Positions 36,537 to 44,562 of a DNA stretch of 64,000 nucleotides are shown here, piece by piece. Under the pieces are notes generated by a model. It was not told the DNA's origin and ran no database searches. It saw nothing but the letters and a program-made list of their open reading frames with translations. This DNA comes from Chromatiales bacterium. GTDB lineage: Bacteria; Pseudomonadota; Gammaproteobacteria; UBA6429; Thiohalophilaceae. Each line of letters opens with the position of its first letter. Position 1 is the first letter of the stretch. The translations under genes were made by a program, and so were the position numbers. Location: the NCBI GenBank assembly GCA_027032075.1, contig JALVOC010000098.1, forward strand, positions 1 through 64,000. Reading direction: 5' to 3'.

Positions 36537-37256
36537 TCAGAGATCGAGCAGAATTTCGGCTTCTTCGGCGGAGGGTTCAAAGCCGCGATGTTCATAATGC
36601 CGGAAGATAGCATCCAGTATCTCCCCGGGTTTGTCCAGGATCTGGATCAGATCCAGATCCTCCGGACTGATCACCTTTGTTTCCACCAGGGTGGTTTTGA
36701 ACCAGTCGATCAGTCCCCGCCAGAAAGGTTCATGCACCAGAATAATGGGGATGCGGCGTGTCTTTTTGGTCTGCACCAGCGTGAGGATCTCCGCCAGTTC
36801 GTCCAGGGTGCCGAAACCGCCCGGCATGACCACATAGGCAGAGGCGTATTTTACAAACATCACCTTGCGTGAGAAAAAGTGGCGGAACGAGAGAGAGATA
36901 TCCTGGTATGGGTTACCCGATTGTTCGTGTGGCAGCTGGATGTTCAGGCCGATACTGGGGGATTTCCCTTCATAGGCGCCTTTGTTGGAAGCTTCCATGA
37001 TACCCGGTCCGCCACCGCTGATCACCGAGAAACCCGCGTTGGAGAGGGTGCGGGCAATATCGATGGTGAGCTGGTAATGGGGGTCGTCCTGTTTGGTGCG
37101 GGCGGAACCGAAAATACTCACCGAGGGCTTGATCCTGGCGAGGCGTTCGAAACCCTCCACAAACTCCGCCATGATCTGGAAAATCTTCCAGGACTCGCGG
37201 GTCAGCATGGTGTCGTTGATGGGGCTTAGACCGGGATGTTTGGTTTTGTCGTCCAT
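36537..37256 (-). CDS. LOG-family nucleoside monophosphate phosphoribohydrolase
   Basis: 239-residue Rossmann protein of the LOG/TIGR00730 family, once annotated as lysine decarboxylase. Such enzymes release the base from nucleoside 5'-monophosphates. The diagnostic motifs are GGGPGIMEASNKGAYEG and PGGFGTLDELAEIL (PGGxGTxxE). An N-terminal segment of about 40 residues is extra to the smallest members, as in the PpnN-like or long LOG proteins. It is divergent from polA, with a foldback element between. Confidence 0.93.
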   Translation of the reverse strand: MDDKTKHPGLSPINDTMLTRESWKIFQIMAEFVEGFERLARIKPSVSIFGSARTKQDDPHYQLTIDIARTLSNAGFSVISGGGPGIMEASNKGAYEGKSPSIGLNIQLPHEQSGNPYQDISLSFRHFFSRKVMFVKYASAYVVMPGGFGTLDELAEILTLVQTKKTRRIPIILVHEPFWRGLIDWFKTTLVETKVISPEDLDLIQILDKPGEILDAIFRHYEHRGFEPSAEEAEILLDL

Positions 37257-37295
37257 TTCAATTCAATATAAGTCTGGGTCAGGTAAAGAAGCTTG

Positions 37296-37506
37296 CTAAC
37301 ATTATGTGTTTCGAATACCAGGTCATTTAGTATTATTGCCAGATCCGGGTTTTGCAGCCGGGTCAGCGGCATTCTACATGAACATCAGCCGTAGTGACGC
37401 AGCTGTCGGGCTTACAGGGGGTATTTACAGCGTGTCATGTAAAATACCTCCTGGCCCGGCTGCTCCGTTACCGAAGTGTACTGGTATTCGCAACACCTGT
37501 ATCCAG
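37296..37506. mobile_element. Foldback MITE-like element, copy B (211 bp)
   Basis: Related to copy A. Its termini contain TTTCGAATACCAG (left) and, inverted, CTGGTATTCGCAACACC (right). The core CTTACAGGGGGTATTTACAG, then CGTGTCATGTAAAATACCTC, matches copy A in the same orientation, but the outer arms are exchanged relative to that core. It lies in the promoter region between the divergent LOG and polA genes. Terminal repeats are less perfect than in copy A, so it is an older insertion. Confidence 0.8.
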
Positions 37507-37618
37507 GGGAACAAAGGGTTTACACATCGAATAGTAACCGAAATCATTGCGGCTTGCCCGCTTGAGATCATAACCGGCGAGTCCCCGTGCCCGTTCCCTA
37601 CTAACTGAAAAAGATTTT

Positions 37619-40333
37619 ATGCCTGAAAAAACGAACAAACCATTTATCCTGGTGGATGGCTCTTCCTATTTGTTCCGTGCCTATCATGCGATGCCGGCGC
37701 TGACCAATTCGAAAGGGGAGCCCACCGGTACGATTTATGGTGTGGTGAACATGATCCGCCGCCTGCTGGCGGATTACGATCCCGAGCATATCGCCGTGGT
37801 GTTCGACGCCAAAGGCAAGACCTTCCGCAATGATCTCTATCCCGAGTACAAGGCGAATCGCCCGCCCATGCCGGATGATCTGTCCAGGCAGATCGAGCCG
37901 GTGCATGAGATCATACGCGCCATGGGATTGCCGCTGTTGTGTATCGAAGGGGTGGAGGCCGATGATGTGATTGGCACCCTCGCGCGGCAGGCGACGGAGG
38001 CCGGCATCGAGACCATCATCTCCACCGGCGACAAGGACATGGCGCAACTGGTCAACCCGCACATCACCCTGATCAACACCATGACGGACAGCAAAAGCGA
38101 CGTGAAAGGGGTGGAGGAAAAATTCGGCGTTCCCCCGGAACTTATCGTCGATTATCTGGCGCTGGTTGGCGACACGTCGGATAACGTTCCGGGTGTTCCC
38201 AAGTGCGGCCCGAAAACAGCGGTGAAATGGTTAAAGCAGTACGGTTCGCTGGATGGTGTGATGCAGCACGCCGATGAAATCAAGGGCAAGGTGGGCGAAT
38301 ACCTGCGGCAGAGTCTGGCGCATCTGCCTCTCGCACGGCAACTGGTCACCATCCGGACCGACGTGCCGCTCGATGTGACCCCGCAAACGCTCAACCGCCG
38401 GCCAGCGGACACGCAGGCGCTGCGTGAACTGTACAGCCGTTACGAATTCAAAAACTGGCTGTCGGAAGTGCTGGACAACGGCCAGCAAAGCACTGCCTCG
38501 CCAGAAAGCGGCACGGCACCGCAACAGGCTGAATACGCCACCCTGCTGGCACAGGATGAACTGGATGAATGGATCGGCCGGCTGCAACAGGCGGAGCTGT
38601 TTGCCTTTGATCTGGAAACCACCAGCCTCGATTACATGCAGGCGGAGATCGTGGGGTGCTCCTTTGCGATAAAAAGCGGTGAAGCGGCCTATGTGCCGCT
38701 GGCGCACGATTACCCCGGTGCGCCGCCCCAGCTGGAGCGTGAGGCAGTGCTGCAACAGCTGAAACCGTTGCTGGAGGATCCCGGACGAGGCAAGCTGGGG
38801 CAAAATCTCAAGTACGACATGAATGTGCTGGCCAACTATGCGATAAATCTGCAGGGGGTGGCCTATGACACCATGCTCGAATCCTACGTGCTGGATTCCA
38901 CCGCGAGCCGCCACGATATGGACACGCTGGCGCTCAAGTATCTCGGTTACAAGACCACGCACTTTGAGGAAATCGCCGGCAAGGGCGCCAGGCAACTGCG
39001 CTTCAACCAGATCGCCATCGAAGAGGCCGCCCCCTATGCCGCGGAAGATGCCGACATCGCCCTGCGGCTGCATGAAGTGCTCTGGCCCAAGCTGCAACAG
39101 ACGCCCACTCTGCAAAAGGTGTTCACCGATATCGAGATGCCGCTGATCCCGGTGATCGCAAGTATCGAGCGGCGCGGCGTGCTGCTGGATGTGGAGATGC
39201 TGCACACCCAGAGCCGTGAGCTGGAAAAACGCATGCTGGAGCTGGAGCAGCAGGCCTATGAGATGGCCGGGGAAACTTTCAACCTCGGATCGCCCAAACA
39301 GTTGCAACATGTCTTGTTTGAAAAACTCGGGCTGCCGATCATCAGCAGGACCCCCAAGGGGCAACCCTCCACGGCGGAGTCGGTATTGCAGGAGCTGGCG
39401 CAGGATTATCCCTTGCCGAAACTGATCCTCGAGTACCGTTCCTTCAGCAAGCTCAAGTCCACCTATACCGACAAACTGCCCTTGATGATCGATGCCGATA
39501 CCGGCCGGGTGCATACTTCCTATCACCAGGCAGTGGCGGCAACCGGTCGCCTCTCCTCATCGGATCCCAACCTGCAGAACATCCCGGTGCGTACCGAAGA
39601 GGGGCGGCGGATCCGCAAGGCGTTTATTGCGGCTCCCGGTTACAAAATGGTGGCGGCTGACTATTCCCAGATTGAACTGCGGATCATGGCGCACCTCTCG
39701 GGCGACGAAGGGCTGTTGAAAGCCTTTGCCGACGGGGAGGACATTCATCGTGCCACCGCGGCGGAAGTGTTCGGCGTCAAACCGGAAGAGGTGACCGGTG
39801 AGCAGCGGCGTTCCGCCAAGGCCATCAACTTTGGCCTCATTTACGGCATGTCGGCGTTTGGTCTGGCGCGGCAGCTGGATATCGGCCGGGCCGAGGCGCA
39901 GCAGTATGTGGATCTTTATTTTGCCCGTTATCCAGGGGTAAAAAAATACATGGACGCCACGCGGGAGAAGGCGCGTGAACAGGGCTATGTGGAAACGGTG
40001 TTTGGCCGGCGCCTCTACCTGCCGGAGATCAAGGCAAGCAATGCCGCCCGCCGCCAATACGCGGAACGCACGGCGATCAACGCCCCGATGCAGGGAACCG
40101 CAGCCGACATCATCAAGCTGGCGATGATCGATCTGCACCACCTGATCGAAAACAATGGCCAGGATATTCGCATGATCATGCAGGTGCATGATGAGCTGGT
40201 GTTCGAAGTGGCAGAGGATATCGTCGAACAGGCCTGTGAGACGATCAAGAGCAGCATGGTGGGTGCCGCCCACCTCTCCGTACCGCTGGAGGTCGATGTG
40301 GGGATTGGTGATAACTGGGACGAGGCGCATTGA
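37619..40333 (+). CDS. polA: DNA polymerase I
   Basis: 904-residue repair and Okazaki-processing polymerase with all three parts: 5'-3' exonuclease (1-290; FILVDGSSYLFRAYHAM, DVIGTLARQA, TGDKDMAQLV), 3'-5' exonuclease (about 310-500; FAFDLETTSLDYM holds the catalytic Asp and Glu, so proofreading looks active) and polymerase (VAADYSQIELRIMAHLSGD near 678, the O helix RRSAKAINFGLIYGMSAFG, and QVHDELVFEV near 854). No frameshift. First plus-strand gene after the orientation switch near 37.3 kb. Confidence 0.98.
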   Translation: MPEKTNKPFILVDGSSYLFRAYHAMPALTNSKGEPTGTIYGVVNMIRRLLADYDPEHIAVVFDAKGKTFRNDLYPEYKANRPPMPDDLSRQIEPVHEIIRAMGLPLLCIEGVEADDVIGTLARQATEAGIETIISTGDKDMAQLVNPHITLINTMTDSKSDVKGVEEKFGVPPELIVDYLALVGDTSDNVPGVPKCGPKTAVKWLKQYGSLDGVMQHADEIKGKVGEYLRQSLAHLPLARQLVTIRTDVPLDVTPQTLNRRPADTQALRELYSRYEFKNWLSEVLDNGQQSTASPESGTAPQQAEYATLLAQDELDEWIGRLQQAELFAFDLETTSLDYMQAEIVGCSFAIKSGEAAYVPLAHDYPGAPPQLEREAVLQQLKPLLEDPGRGKLGQNLKYDMNVLANYAINLQGVAYDTMLESYVLDSTASRHDMDTLALKYLGYKTTHFEEIAGKGARQLRFNQIAIEEAAPYAAEDADIALRLHEVLWPKLQQTPTLQKVFTDIEMPLIPVIASIERRGVLLDVEMLHTQSRELEKRMLELEQQAYEMAGETFNLGSPKQLQHVLFEKLGLPIISRTPKGQPSTAESVLQELAQDYPLPKLILEYRSFSKLKSTYTDKLPLMIDADTGRVHTSYHQAVAATGRLSSSDPNLQNIPVRTEEGRRIRKAFIAAPGYKMVAADYSQIELRIMAHLSGDEGLLKAFADGEDIHRATAAEVFGVKPEEVTGEQRRSAKAINFGLIYGMSAFGLARQLDIGRAEAQQYVDLYFARYPGVKKYMDATREKAREQGYVETVFGRRLYLPEIKASNAARRQYAERTAINAPMQGTAADIIKLAMIDLHHLIENNGQDIRMIMQVHDELVFEVAEDIVEQACETIKSSMVGAAHLSVPLEVDVGIGDNWDEAH

Positions 40334-40338
40334 GTTTT

Positions 40339-40361
40339 CCCCACGGCATCATGCCGTGGGG
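40339..40361. other. Perfect hairpin after polA
   Basis: CCCCACGGCAT and ATGCCGTGGGG are an exact inverted repeat with a single-base centre, five bases after the polA stop codon. No T-run follows, so it may be a weak terminator, an mRNA stabilising hairpin or a cruciform rather than a classic intrinsic terminator. Confidence 0.6.
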
Positions 40362-40362
40362 A

Positions 40363-40440
40363 CGATTCAGCATACCCAGTCTACGCAGGTCCTGAGAAAG
40401 CGACGCACGTGAACGGGTAGTCGGAACGCCTATTTTTTAT
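40363..40440. mobile_element. Remnant of the foldback MITE
   Basis: TCGGAACGCC-TATTTTTTAT at 40421-40440 matches the right terminus of copy A (TCGGAACGCC-TATTTAGTAT). The left partner is degenerate (ATTCAGCATACCCAG, near 40365). Most of the core is gone. It marks the left edge of the effector-like locus. Confidence 0.55.
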
Positions 40441-40556
40441 GTCGATGGGCGGGTGTTCCGGGTTCAGTTCTTTCTGCCTGCCTCTTTTCTCAAACGGGCA
40501 TACGGATTATCATGCCGGTCGACACGGAAGCCACATCAGCGCCAGGGAGAAACAAG

Positions 40557-43220
40557 ATGGCCATTCAGGAACAATCGGACTATTACAAGCGGTTCGAAGC
40601 CGAACGCGAGGTGGACTTTGCCCGCCAGCGGGCTCGCCGGGTCGAACCGGATCGCCTGCCCCGCGAAGTTCGCGATTACCTCACGCCCGATCCGCGCCGG
40701 TACGAAACCTTGACACTCGAGGAGGCCAGCGGCCTCGAAGTCTCCGATACCGTGAAGCTGTTCGTCGAGACACACCGCGGCTGGGTCATGGTTCCCAATC
40801 TGCGCCGCTGCGAACTGGGCCAGCGGGTGCTGGCGTTCCGCCGCCTGCCTACACCCCGTGCGGGGGGAGGCATTCCCCGCAAAGCCAGGGCGATGCACCA
40901 ACCGACGTGGGACACGAGCAGCAGCGTCTCGCCTGAACCCTCGGTTTCCATCACCACGCCCGCCAAGGATGCCACCCTGGAATTCGGCAAGGGCAGGGCT
41001 TTTCGCAAGCAGATCACCACCCATACCGTGCGCGAGGGCGACACCCCCGAATCGATTACGGAAACCCTCACCGGCCAGGCCAATCCCCGTGCCCTGATTG
41101 GTTACGCTGACGGCAGCTGGGTCCGTCACGGCAGACCGTTGCGGGTCGATGCCGTTCTGCGGGTCCATACCGGTGCGGCCCTGCTCGTCGGTGGCGGTGC
41201 CAGCGAGACCGACTCGGTCACCTTCACGTGGTCCGGTCCCACCTCGGGCCAGAAAACGGTTCCATCACACACCGGTGGGTGGGAGACCACCATACCCGTC
41301 CAGCCCGGCACCTACACCCTGGCCGTCGCCGCCGGTGAATCCCGCCACGAGCGCAAGGTGAACATCATTGGCAAGGTGAAAATCGTCGAGATGCTCTACG
41401 AGCCGTCCACGCGCACCTTCTATGCCCTTTCCGAAGACGAACTCCAGGCCCTCATCGCTGCCAGCCAGCCCCTGGACGAGTCTGTTGCGGAACTGTTCCA
41501 GGCCCGTGTGCAGGGGGACCAGGAAGGTATCGCCCGCGCCACGGATAAGGTTCGCCAGGCGCTGCGCGCGGCCAACGACAACCAGCCCCTCGCCGAGGGC
41601 GGCAGTCCGGCCGGTATCACCGAGGTCATCCGCTTCCTGGGCAAGAAGGTTACCCTGGTGCCCGTGGGCAAGCTGAAGCGCCACTGGCGACGTTACAAGC
41701 TGGACGCTGAAATGCAAAACCGCAGCCGCCGCAGCGATCTCCTCGACAGCGACGGCCGGTTCTCGACCGCCCGGCTGCTCAAGCGCATGAAGAAGCGGTT
41801 TGAGGAAGCCAGCGGCTTTGCGCACGAATTCAAGGCCGATTACTCCGGCGCCCTCACCGCCTGGGCCGAGTCCTTCAACAGCCGTCCTGAAATCGTCCTG
41901 TTCAGGAACAGCGACGCCGAGGGCAACACACTCTACCGCGCCACCACCGAAGCCCAACTCCTGCGGTACAGCGCTGGTGCTTCCATCGCAGCCAGTTTCA
42001 AACCGAAGAAGGGCAAATTCGGCCTCAGGTCCCAGGCCAGCACCGAACTGGCCCTGGCCGAGGGCCGGATGCGTGTTGCCGGCTACTTTCCCCGGAAGAA
42101 GGGCCACCCGGTGCAGGTGGAACTGCCCATGCACGATGGCAGTCGCAAGGAAGCGGATCTCGGCGCCATGCGCGCGAAGCTGGAGATGGCTCTGTACGGC
42201 TTCGCCGGCGCCAGCGCGGCCCTGTCGGCCGACATCGAATTCACCGTCGAGCAAGGCAAGGTGCTGCTCAAGGGTGTGGACAACGGCCGCGAGCTGAAGG
42301 AACGGGATCCACGCTTCACCCCCGTCTCCGCCAGCGCCTCGGCCTTCGCCGGCGTGCGCGCCGGCTGCAAGGTGGACGGGGCACTGGAATGGGACAACCT
42401 CCAGAAACGCCCCGCCGAGGGCGAGCCGGCCTGGCGGTCGCTGGCGGGGGTGGGGGCGGATGCCAATTTCAGCATAGGCGCCGGCGCCGAAGGCGAGTTC
42501 ACCATCAGCTACGACCGCGGCAAATTCTACATCCGCGCCAAGGCCGCCGCGGTCCTCGGCCTCGGCTGCGGCGGCGACCTGGCCTTCACCGTCCATGCCG
42601 ACAACATTGCCGAGCTGGTGATGTTCGTCTATCACCGGCTCAAGGACGAGGATTTCGACAAGTTGCGGTTTATCCAGGAACTTGCCTTCGAGGTGCTCTA
42701 TCAGCTTGTGCTCTTCGAAATCTGGACCGGAAAGAAGATCGCGCAACAATATGCAGAAGGTTATGACGCCCTGAGCAACTGGTGGGACGAACTCGTTCTC
42801 TCGTTACAGAAAGACGCACAAAGGCTTGAAGCTGCACGGTCACTTGCAAAACATATCAACAACCATCCAGAACTTCTGCTGTTCACCACCCCGGAAGCCA
42901 AGGGCCACATGCTGCGTGTACTCTGCCAGACCAGTATCCTGTCTTTCGAGGAGGAGCAGGAGGAGGCCATCATCACCATTCTCGAAACCCTGCAGAGCCG
43001 CCGGGACTACATGGAAACCCTGGAGCACATGACCTTCAGCGCAGACAAAATCATGGTGGCCGAGGGCGAGCGCATTCTGCGTGGGATTCTCGACGGACAG
43101 GAACATTACGCCTGGCAACGACTGCGCAAAAGGCTGATGGAACTGCCCGACGCGCTGCCAGTGCGGGCGCCTGTCCAGGTGGCTGTATCATTCCCCGCAA
43201 ACGACACCAGAACAGCATGA
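40557..43220 (+). CDS. Large effector-like protein of unknown function (putative polymorphic toxin)
   Basis: 887 residues from the ATG at 40557, preceded by CAGGGAGAAACAAG. No signal peptide. Seen in order: a charged N-terminus, a LysM-like HTVREGDTPESITETLTG near 153-170, an Ig-like segment (VTFTWSGP to YTLAVAAG) near 220-265, a helical middle, and an Ala/Gly-rich region near 590-690 (GADANFSIGAGAEGEFTISY then GKFYIRAKAAAVLGLG) that recalls large effectors of type VI secretion. Its stop overlaps the next start (ATGATGA), where a SUMF1-fold lipoprotein is encoded, as in toxin-immunity pairs. No secretion gene is in the window, so it is orphan. Toxicity is inferred; I cannot name a toxin domain. 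Confidence 0.7.
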   Translation: MAIQEQSDYYKRFEAEREVDFARQRARRVEPDRLPREVRDYLTPDPRRYETLTLEEASGLEVSDTVKLFVETHRGWVMVPNLRRCELGQRVLAFRRLPTPRAGGGIPRKARAMHQPTWDTSSSVSPEPSVSITTPAKDATLEFGKGRAFRKQITTHTVREGDTPESITETLTGQANPRALIGYADGSWVRHGRPLRVDAVLRVHTGAALLVGGGASETDSVTFTWSGPTSGQKTVPSHTGGWETTIPVQPGTYTLAVAAGESRHERKVNIIGKVKIVEMLYEPSTRTFYALSEDELQALIAASQPLDESVAELFQARVQGDQEGIARATDKVRQALRAANDNQPLAEGGSPAGITEVIRFLGKKVTLVPVGKLKRHWRRYKLDAEMQNRSRRSDLLDSDGRFSTARLLKRMKKRFEEASGFAHEFKADYSGALTAWAESFNSRPEIVLFRNSDAEGNTLYRATTEAQLLRYSAGASIAASFKPKKGKFGLRSQASTELALAEGRMRVAGYFPRKKGHPVQVELPMHDGSRKEADLGAMRAKLEMALYGFAGASAALSADIEFTVEQGKVLLKGVDNGRELKERDPRFTPVSASASAFAGVRAGCKVDGALEWDNLQKRPAEGEPAWRSLAGVGADANFSIGAGAEGEFTISYDRGKFYIRAKAAAVLGLGCGGDLAFTVHADNIAELVMFVYHRLKDEDFDKLRFIQELAFEVLYQLVLFEIWTGKKIAQQYAEGYDALSNWWDELVLSLQKDAQRLEAARSLAKHINNHPELLLFTTPEAKGHMLRVLCQTSILSFEEEQEEAIITILETLQSRRDYMETLEHMTFSADKIMVAEGERILRGILDGQEHYAWQRLRKRLMELPDALPVRAPVQVAVSFPANDTRTA

Positions 43221-44161
43221 TGAAACGAATCGGCATTTTTCTCCTCATCCTTTCGGCAATTACGGCATGCAATGCCGGCAGCACAAAAGATGGGGAACCA
43301 AGCAAGACAGGACCCGAAATCCGAAACCTCGTTAAAGAGACTCTGAGAAACATGGTCTTTGTCCAGGGCGGTTCGTTCATGATGGGCGATTATTTACATG
43401 AACCTTTTCCCGGGGACAGCGGCCCTGCCTATTGGACGCCCCACCGCGACAACAAATACGTTCACAAGGTCACCCTCGACAGCTTCCACATCAGCAAGTA
43501 CGAGGTAACCTTCCGGGAATACGATATCTACACCAGTGCCACCAACAAAGCTACCTTGGCCCAGAGAGCATTGAAGGTCAAAATGCCCTATCGACAACCG
43601 GACAAGCCGGCGGTCAAATTGACCTGGCAGGAAGCCCGCGACTACTGCCACTGGCTTGGCCTCCTCACCGGCCTGCCCTTCGACCTGCCCACCGAGGCAC
43701 AGTGGGAATATGCCGCCCGTAGTCGTGGCCGGTACGTAGGTTTCGCCACCGACACTGGCCTGGCCGACATCGGCCGCAACTTCCCGCCCTTCGAGCGGTA
43801 TGGTCATCCGGTCGGCAAGTATCCACCGAATCCTCTCGGTATTTACGACATGAGCGCCAACGACGACGAGTGGGTGCTCGACTGGTACGCCGAGGACTAC
43901 TACCAGCATTCGCCAGAGAAAAATCCGAAAGGACCGGAATCCGGTACAAAGAAAGTCGTCCGCGGTGGAAGCTACCGTGAATCGCCTGGCGGCTCTACGG
44001 TATACAGCCGAAAAGCCCTCAATCCCGAGACGCGTGTTTACATTCAGGGCTTCCGCTGCGCCATCAACCAGCCTACCCCCATCCCCCAGGCCCATATTCC
44101 CGACGATGCCGAGGTGGAAAAAGCTCTGGCGTCCTATCTCAAGCCGCCGGCCAAACAGTGA
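43217..44161 (+). CDS. SUMF1/FGE-fold lipoprotein (putative immunity protein)
   Basis: 314-residue lipoprotein. The signal peptide ends in a lipobox at Cys18 (LSAITAC). The rest follows the formylglycine-generating-enzyme fold: NMVFVQGGSFMMGDY, HISKYEVTFREYDIYT, PAVKLTWQEARDYCHWLG, GLPFDLPTEAQWEYAAR and the closing VVRGGSYRE...GFRCA. The paired catalytic cysteines of true FGE are absent, so it is a structural member only. It overlaps the upstream large gene by four bases. SUMF1-like lipoproteins have been linked with secreted-effector immunity, which fits the layout; that role is inferred. Confidence 0.83.
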   Translation: MMKRIGIFLLILSAITACNAGSTKDGEPSKTGPEIRNLVKETLRNMVFVQGGSFMMGDYLHEPFPGDSGPAYWTPHRDNKYVHKVTLDSFHISKYEVTFREYDIYTSATNKATLAQRALKVKMPYRQPDKPAVKLTWQEARDYCHWLGLLTGLPFDLPTEAQWEYAARSRGRYVGFATDTGLADIGRNFPPFERYGHPVGKYPPNPLGIYDMSANDDEWVLDWYAEDYYQHSPEKNPKGPESGTKKVVRGGSYRESPGGSTVYSRKALNPETRVYIQGFRCAINQPTPIPQAHIPDDAEVEKALASYLKPPAKQ

Positions 44162-44562
44162 GACATATCAGCAACCTCCTGCTGGTTCGTTTGGTGATAA
44201 CGGCATACACTGCCGGCGGCACAGAAAACGGGGAACCAAACGAAACGGAAACCGCAGTCCATGACTTCGTGGCAGAGACACTGAAAAACATGGTTTTCGT
44301 CAAGGGTGGTTCGTTTATGATGGGTGACTATCTGCACGAGCCTTTTCCTGGAGACAGTGGCCCTGCCTACTGGCCGCCTCACCGCGACAACAAGTACTTC
44401 CACAAGGTCACTCTCGACATCTTCCTCATAGGCAAGTACGAAGTAACTTTTCAGGAATATGACATCTACACCCATGCCACCCACAAGCCTACCTTGGCAC
44501 CACGGGCGCTGAAGGTCAAAATGCCGCGTCAAATCCCAGCAGGGCATAATTCTCACTGCTGA
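44158..44562 (+). pseudogene. Truncated second copy of the SUMF1 lipoprotein gene
   Basis: A tandem duplicate of the preceding gene cut off after its first 40%. It is near identical over NMVFVKGGSFMMGDYLHEPF through RALKVKMP (about 44284-44525), then runs into unrelated sequence (RQIPAGHNSHC) that is the antisense of the neighbouring cytochrome gene. The lipobox Cys is replaced by Tyr (VITAY for AITAC), the start is a GTG overlapping the previous stop, and the whole catalytic-fold C-terminus is missing. It should be non-functional. The cut falls exactly at the end of the cytochrome-porin gene. Confidence 0.85.

Noticed and set aside
41265-42749. 494-codon frame antisense to the effector-like gene
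   Set aside because: GC-rich genes often leave the reverse strand open; the plus-strand frame has a ribosome site, family-like segments and overlap with the next gene.
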